In this document: piece by piece, positions 4,688 through 8,459 of the stretch | Layout: each line of letters opens with the position of its first letter | Numbering within the stretch: position 1 is the first letter of the stretch | Source: Chitinophagaceae bacterium | Lineage (GTDB): Bacteria; Bacteroidota; Bacteroidia; Chitinophagales; Chitinophagaceae | Reading direction: 5' to 3' | Assembly: GCA_021738605.1 (NCBI GenBank) | Contig: JAIPBY010000099.1 | Coordinates: 1 to 8,459 of the forward strand | DNA: 8,459 bases | Translations under genes and position numbers: made by a program | Notes under the pieces: model-generated | Told to the model about the DNA's origin: nothing | What the model saw: the letters and a program-made list of their open reading frames with translations, nothing else | Databases searched by the model: none

Positions 4688-6256
4688 ATGGAATCGTCAC
4701 TCATCATACCCATCATCACAGGGATTATAGCCGCATTGGCTGGTCTCGGACTGGGTAAATTAATTTTCGCAAAAGATACCCAGGCCAGGGTCGAAGAAGC
4801 CAAAAAACAAGCAGCACAGATCCTTTCAGACGCAGAATTCAAGTCTGAAAACCTCAAGAAAGAAAAACTTTTAGAAGCAAAAGAGCGTTTTGTCCAACTC
4901 AAGGCCGACCACGAAAGGGACTCCCTGGAGAAAAACAAGAAAATCAATGACACGGAAAACAGGATCAAGCAAAAGGAGCAAACCATCAACCAAAAGGTTG
5001 AAGCGGTAGAGAAGCAGGTTAAGGAAAACGACACCATTAAAGAACACCTCAACAGACAGATTGAGATTGTCAACCAAAAAAGGACCGAACTCGAAAAGCA
5101 CCAGGAAGATCATATCCGCAAGCTGGAAAAAATTGCCGGTCTTAGCGCAGAAGATGCAAAGGCCCAATTGATTGAAAGCCTAAAGCAAGAGGCCCAAACC
5201 AGAGCCCTTTCCCTGCAACAGGAGATCATTGAGGATGCACGCCAAAAGGCCAACAAGGAAGCCAGAAAAATCATTATCCAGAGCATCCAACGTACTGCAG
5301 CAGAGCAAACCATTGAAAATACCGTTACCGTCTTCCAACTGGAAAGTGACGAAATCAAAGGACAAATCATCGGACGCGAAGGCCGTAACATCCGTGCCAT
5401 TGAAGCTGCTACCGGGGTTGACCTGGTGGTGGACGATACACCAGAAGCGATTGTATTGTCTTCTTTTGACCCATTGAGAAGGGAGATTGCCAGGCTTGCA
5501 TTGCAACGCCTTGTCAGTGATGGAAGGATTCACCCTGCCAGGATTGAAGAGGTGGTTGAAAAAACCCGCAGGCAATTGGAAGAGCAGGTGATGGAAATTG
5601 GTGAAAGAACCATCATCGAACTGGGTATCCATGGCCTTCACAAGGAATTGGTGCGCGTGGTTGGTAAAATGAGGTTCAGGTCTTCTTATGGCCAGAACCT
5701 GTTGATGCACAGCCGTGAAGTGGCCAACCTTTGTGGTATCATGGCGGCAGAATTGGGAATGAACTCCAAACTGGCCAAGAGAGCCGGTCTGTTGCACGAT
5801 ATCGGAAAAGTTCCTGATGAGGAAACCGAATTGAGCCATGCCTTGCTGGGAGGTAAACTGGCTGAAAAGTACGGCGAAAATCCTGCTGTAGTCAATGCCA
5901 TTGCTGCCCACCACGATGAAACTGAAATGCAGTATGTTATCTCCCCCATCATCCAGGCCTGTGACGCCATCAGCGGAGCAAGACCCGGCGCCAGAAGGGA
6001 GATTATGCAACAATACATCCAGCGGATCAAGGACCTCGAAAACCTGGCCATGACGTACCAGGGGGTTGAGAAAGCCTATGCGATCCAAGCAGGCCGAGAA
6101 CTGAGGGTTATTGTTGAAGCCGATAAGGTCTCAGATGGCGACAGCGATAAGCTCAGCTTTGAAATGGCACAGAAGATCCAAACAGAAATGACCTATCCTG
6201 GTCAGATCAAAGTAACGGTGATTCGTGAAAAGAGGGCTGTCAACGTTGCCAGATAA
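4688..6256 (+). CDS. rny: Ribonuclease Y (membrane-anchored endoribonuclease)
   Basis: Metal-dependent endonuclease that starts mRNA decay from the inner face of the membrane. At 522 residues it has the usual RNase Y length and order. A single N-terminal membrane helix spans about residues 4-28 (IIPIITGIIAALAGLGLGKL). A long charged coiled coil follows at about 30-205. The KH RNA-binding domain lies at about 210-275, with GREGRNIR at 229-236 and the TGVDLVVDDTPEAI strand-turn. The HD catalytic domain has HSREVA with His341, LLHDIGK with His370-Asp371, the HHDE segment at 408-411 and ACDAISGARPGARRE with Asp426. All key metal ligands are present. The ATG at 4688 places the membrane helix at the very N-terminus, as expected. 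The frame ends in tandem stops (TAATAA, 6254-6259). The next gene has its own promoter immediately downstream. Confidence 0.98.
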   Translation: MESSLIIPIITGIIAALAGLGLGKLIFAKDTQARVEEAKKQAAQILSDAEFKSENLKKEKLLEAKERFVQLKADHERDSLEKNKKINDTENRIKQKEQTINQKVEAVEKQVKENDTIKEHLNRQIEIVNQKRTELEKHQEDHIRKLEKIAGLSAEDAKAQLIESLKQEAQTRALSLQQEIIEDARQKANKEARKIIIQSIQRTAAEQTIENTVTVFQLESDEIKGQIIGREGRNIRAIEAATGVDLVVDDTPEAIVLSSFDPLRREIARLALQRLVSDGRIHPARIEEVVEKTRRQLEEQVMEIGERTIIELGIHGLHKELVRVVGKMRFRSSYGQNLLMHSREVANLCGIMAAELGMNSKLAKRAGLLHDIGKVPDEETELSHALLGGKLAEKYGENPAVVNAIAAHHDETEMQYVISPIIQACDAISGARPGARREIMQQYIQRIKDLENLAMTYQGVEKAYAIQAGRELRVIVEADKVSDGDSDKLSFEMAQKIQTEMTYPGQIKVTVIREKRAVNVAR

Positions 6257-6266
6257 TAAATAGATT

Positions 6267-6296
6267 TTGTAATAAATAGGAATAATTATACTTTTG
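6267..6296 (+). promoter_or_regulatory. rplS promoter
   Basis: TTTTG (TTG at 6267-6269), 19 bases, then TACTTTTG (6289-6296). This is the best match to the Bacteroidota consensus TTG-N17-23-TAnnTTTG in the window. It lies entirely in the 59-base rny-rplS gap. Initiation about 6-8 bases after the box would leave a leader of only about 10-15 bases, too short for a ribosomal-protein leader RNA. Confidence 0.85.
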
Positions 6297-6315
6297 CACT
6301 CCAAATTTTTAGGTT

Positions 6316-6669
6316 ATGAATCAAGCTATCGCATTTGTACATGAGCAGTTGACCCCAGTCAACAATTTCCCTAAGTTCAAGGCCGGTGACAATGTTACCG
6401 TTAACTATAAGATCATTGAAGGAAACAAGGAAAGGATCCAGAGCTTCAAAGGTGATGTGATCAAGCGCCAGGGAACCACTGGAACCGCTACATTTACCGT
6501 AAGGAAAATCTCTGATGGTATTGGTGTTGAGAGAACTTTTCCTGTTGCTTCGCCCAATATTGAATCAGTTACCCTGAACAAAACTGGTAAGGTTCGCCGT
6601 GCCAAGCTTTACTTCCTCAGGGAAAGAAGTGGTAAAAGAGCAAGGATCAAGGAAAAAAGAGTCAGATAA
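6316..6669 (+). CDS. rplS: Large ribosomal subunit protein bL19
   Basis: Structural protein of the 50S subunit located at the interface with the 30S subunit. The 117 residues match the usual 115-120. Recognisable family segments are FKAGDNVTVNYKIIEGNKER (KOW-like beta barrel), QSFKGDVIKRQG, the TFTVRKISDGIGVERTFP block at about 59-76, SPNIESV, and the basic tail RRAKLYFLRERSGKRARIKE. The ATG at 6316 gives a normal N-terminus and follows the promoter closely. The gene stands as a single transcription unit with a strong promoter before it and a terminator 22 bases after it, unlike the rpsP-rimM-trmD-rplS operon of many other bacteria. Nothing odd is seen in the protein. Confidence 0.98.
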   Translation: MNQAIAFVHEQLTPVNNFPKFKAGDNVTVNYKIIEGNKERIQSFKGDVIKRQGTTGTATFTVRKISDGIGVERTFPVASPNIESVTLNKTGKVRRAKLYFLRERSGKRARIKEKRVR

Positions 6670-6691
6670 CTCCTTCGTACAATTTTTTGTT

Positions 6692-6718
6692 AATCCCGCC
6701 TTGTGCGGGATTTTTTTT
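6692..6718 (+). terminator. Intrinsic terminator after rplS
   Basis: AATCCCGC (6692-6699), loop CTTGT (6700-6704) and GCGGGATT (6705-6712) form a perfect 8-base-pair stem that runs into eight Ts (6711-6718). It is a classical rho-independent terminator for the rplS transcript. The other strand lacks a T-tract, so it acts on the plus strand only. It separates rplS from tatA, which has its own candidate promoter. Confidence 0.95.
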
Positions 6719-6752
6719 ATGCCCATGCTTCCTAAAGCCATGAAAAAAATAG

Positions 6753-6760
6753 TAGATTTG
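6753..6760 (+). promoter_or_regulatory. tatA promoter -7 box
   Basis: TAGATTTG is a full TAnnTTTG match ending 22 bases before the tatA ATG. At the expected -33 distance the sequence offers only CTTCC, without a TTG, so the promoter may be weak. It lies downstream of the rplS terminator and would serve tatA and probably gatA. Confidence 0.6.
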
Positions 6761-6782
6761 TCTTCTATCAAAATTTAATACT

Positions 6783-6995
6783 ATGTTATCCAATAGCGCA
6801 TTTTTGTTGGCAATGCCCGGTGGTTCTGAGTGGATCTTCATCATACTTGCTGTTTTGATCCTTTTCGGTGGCCGCAAAATCCCTGAATTCATGCGTGGTC
6901 TTGGAAAGGGCATCCGTGAATTCAACGATGCAAAATCCAACGTAAAGAAAGAAATCGAAGACGGCATGCAGGAAAAAGACAAGCAAGCCAACTAA
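6783..6995 (+). CDS. tatA: Sec-independent protein translocase subunit TatA/TatE
   Basis: Membrane subunit that oligomerises to move folded twin-arginine substrates across the inner membrane. The 70-residue protein has the TatA layout. A short N-terminus is followed by one membrane helix at about residues 15-29 (EWIFIILAVLILFGG). The FG hinge comes next, then an amphipathic helix (RKIPEFMRGLGKGIREFNDA) and a charged tail. The first 11 residues before PGGSEW are longer than in the E. coli protein. An internal ATG (MPGGSEW) is an alternative start, but the ATG at 6783 fits the promoter and the Chitinophagaceae-like N-terminus MLSNS..LLAMPGGSEW. No tatC is visible here, as is common in Bacteroidota. 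It precedes gatA by 16 bases, and no promoter or terminator lies between them, so the two are likely co-transcribed. Confidence 0.95.
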   Translation: MLSNSAFLLAMPGGSEWIFIILAVLILFGGRKIPEFMRGLGKGIREFNDAKSNVKKEIEDGMQEKDKQAN

Positions 6996-7011
6996 TTCTT
7001 AGTTACCAAGG

Positions 7012-8439
7012 TTGTACGTTCACCATTCTATATCGGAACTCCGAAGAAAATTGTCATGCGGCGAACTCAGCTGCAAAGACATTACCTCATCATATCTTGA
7101 CCAAATTGCAAACAAGCATCACCTGAATGCCTTCATTGAGGTATTTAAGGAAGAAGCGCTGGAAAGGGCCAAAACCCTTGATCAAAAAAAGAACAATCCA
7201 TCCTCCTGGGGTAAATTGTATGGGGTAGTCATCGGCATCAAGGATGTTCTTTGTTATGAAAACCATCATGTAGGCGCTGCTTCAGGCATCTTGAAAGGCT
7301 ATACGGCCATCTACAATGCCACAGCCATTCAACGCTTGCTGAATGAGGATGCCATCATCATAGGCAACCTTAACTGCGATGAATTTGCGATGGGTTCTTC
7401 CAATGAGAATTCTGTTCATGGCAGGGTATTGAATGACCAAGACGAGAGCCGGGTTCCTGGGGGCTCCTCTGGCGGATCAGCCGTAGCCGTACAGGCCAAC
7501 ATGTGCATGGTAAGCCTCGGATCGGATACGGGTGGCTCAGTAAGACAGCCAGCAGATTTTTGTGGTATTGTTGGCATGAAACCAGGATATGGAAGGATTT
7601 CCCGATACGGACTGCTGGCCTATGCCTCTTCCTTTGATCAGATTGGTATTTTCTCTAAAAACATAGAAGACCTCTCCACCGTACTTTCCGTAATTGCTGG
7701 TCAAGATGAATTTGACAGTACCTGCAGCGATGCACCAGTGCCTGACTATGCAGCACAGCTCAATACCGAACGCAAGTACCGCATGGCCTATTTCCCACAG
7801 AGCCTCGAACATCCGTCCCTGGATCCTGAGATCAGGAAAAATATCCTCGATTGGATGGAGATACTCAAAGAAAACGGCCATACCATTGAACCCGTTGATT
7901 TTAATTATCTTGATCATATCGTTCCGGCATACTACGTGCTGACCACTGCAGAAGCATCGTCCAATCTTTCGCGATATGACGGAATCAAATTTGGTTACAG
8001 GACAAGCAACCAGACCAATAACCTGAATGAACTCTATAAAAAAACCAGGTCAGAAGGCTTCGGAAAAGAAGTAAAACGAAGGATCATGCTGGGCACTTTT
8101 GTACTCAGCACAGGATATTATGATGCCTATTACGCAAAAGCACAACAGGTAAGGCGCCTGATTGCAGACAAGACCAACGCAGTATTTGCCGAATATGATC
8201 TTATCCTCATGCCAACAACCCCTTCAACCGCTTTTCGTTTTGGTGAAAAAAGCAATGATGCAGTAGAGATGTTTCTGGGAGATCTTTACACTGTCTATGC
8301 CAATCTAGCAGGAATTGCGGGCATATCCCTGCCCCTTTTCAAACACTCCAATGGCATGCCCTTTGGCGTCCAGGTGATGTCTGACAGGCTGCAGGAACAT
8401 AAACTCCTGGATTTTTCCTCCAGGGCTTTGAAAAATTAA
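7012..8439 (+). CDS. gatA: Glutamyl-tRNA(Gln)/aspartyl-tRNA(Asn) amidotransferase subunit A
   Basis: Amidase subunit of GatCAB. It frees ammonia from glutamine so that mischarged Glu-tRNA-Gln or Asp-tRNA-Asn can be amidated. The 475-residue protein has the usual length and carries the full amidase-signature catalytic triad: Lys77 in GVVIGIKDV, cis-Ser152 in VPGGSSGGSAVAV and nucleophile Ser176 in GSDTGGSVRQPADFCG. The 75- and 24-residue spacings match those I recall for characterised GatA. LNCDEFAMGSSNENS and YGRISRYGL are also typical. The start is a TTG at 7012. The only in-frame codons before it lead straight to a TAG (7000-7002), and the first in-frame ATG is about residue 127, inside the catalytic domain. 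Hence TTG is the best start and is unusual in this window. gatB and gatC are not adjacent. A further gene starts 2 bases after the stop. Confidence 0.97.
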   Translation: MYVHHSISELRRKLSCGELSCKDITSSYLDQIANKHHLNAFIEVFKEEALERAKTLDQKKNNPSSWGKLYGVVIGIKDVLCYENHHVGAASGILKGYTAIYNATAIQRLLNEDAIIIGNLNCDEFAMGSSNENSVHGRVLNDQDESRVPGGSSGGSAVAVQANMCMVSLGSDTGGSVRQPADFCGIVGMKPGYGRISRYGLLAYASSFDQIGIFSKNIEDLSTVLSVIAGQDEFDSTCSDAPVPDYAAQLNTERKYRMAYFPQSLEHPSLDPEIRKNILDWMEILKENGHTIEPVDFNYLDHIVPAYYVLTTAEASSNLSRYDGIKFGYRTSNQTNNLNELYKKTRSEGFGKEVKRRIMLGTFVLSTGYYDAYYAKAQQVRRLIADKTNAVFAEYDLILMPTTPSTAFRFGEKSNDAVEMFLGDLYTVYANLAGIAGISLPLFKHSNGMPFGVQVMSDRLQEHKLLDFSSRALKN

Positions 8440-8441
8440 CC

Positions 8442-8459
8442 ATGGCTATGGGCAAATCT
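8442..8459 (+). CDS. Start of an unidentified gene, cut by window edge
   Basis: An ATG 2 bases after the gatA stop opens a frame of six codons (MAMGKS) before the window ends. The junction AATTAACCATGG resembles that between pheT and the coiled-coil gene, which suggests a coupled downstream gene. A second ATG lies at 8448. Too little remains to name a product, and the reading frame itself is only inferred from spacing. Confidence 0.4.

Noticed and set aside
4663..4758. His-rich frame beginning MKQKKTIIHG across the rny start
   Set aside because: It is out of frame with rny, overlaps its certain coding sequence, and its His run simply reflects the ATCATC codons of the membrane helix.
5180..6088. 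302-codon minus-strand open frame inside rny
   Set aside because: It is long, but lies wholly opposite the conserved KH and HD domains of RNase Y and shows no family pattern, so it is a shadow frame.
6297..6315. Ribosomal-protein L19 leader RNA before rplS
   Set aside because: The strong promoter leaves a leader of only about 10-15 bases, too short for a structured regulator.

Overview
The window looks like a chromosomal housekeeping segment from a Bacteroidota bacterium, most likely near the Chitinophagaceae. I infer this from three things. The protein sequences read like that group (DnaB, PheT, GatA, TatA). Start codons mostly lack Shine-Dalgarno sequences. Several genes are preceded by boxes fitting the Bacteroidota promoter consensus TTG-N17-23-TAnnTTTG (TATCTTTG, TACTTTTG, TAGATTTG). 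No transposase, phage gene, CRISPR array, tRNA or rRNA was seen.

Layout: positions 1-893 hold the N-terminal 297 codons of the replicative helicase gene dnaB on the minus strand, cut off by the window edge. A 316-base divergent gap (894-1209) follows. It is unusually structured, with DnaA-box-like sites, an AT-rich stretch, six runs of four or more G, a 9-base tandem repeat, a long near-perfect hairpin, a duplicated 17-mer, and a pheT promoter whose -33 element lies inside a repeat copy. To the right nearly everything reads on the plus strand: pheT, a 97-codon coiled-coil gene starting 2 bases after the pheT stop, zapA, rny (RNase Y), rplS (L19) with its own promoter and a strong terminator, tatA, and gatA (TTG start). 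The first six codons of another gene close the window. One small minus-strand gene (3929-4183) meets the coiled-coil gene tail to tail. It resembles a free-standing C-terminal sorting-domain fold.

The known genes serve replication (dnaB), tRNA charging (pheT, gatA), division (zapA and perhaps the coiled-coil gene), mRNA decay (rny), the ribosome (rplS) and Tat export (tatA). The main material for follow-up is the dnaB/pheT gap, where transcription diverges around DnaA-box-like sequences, together with the two uncharacterised small proteins flanking zapA. I did not find an obvious new multi-gene defence or mobile system.
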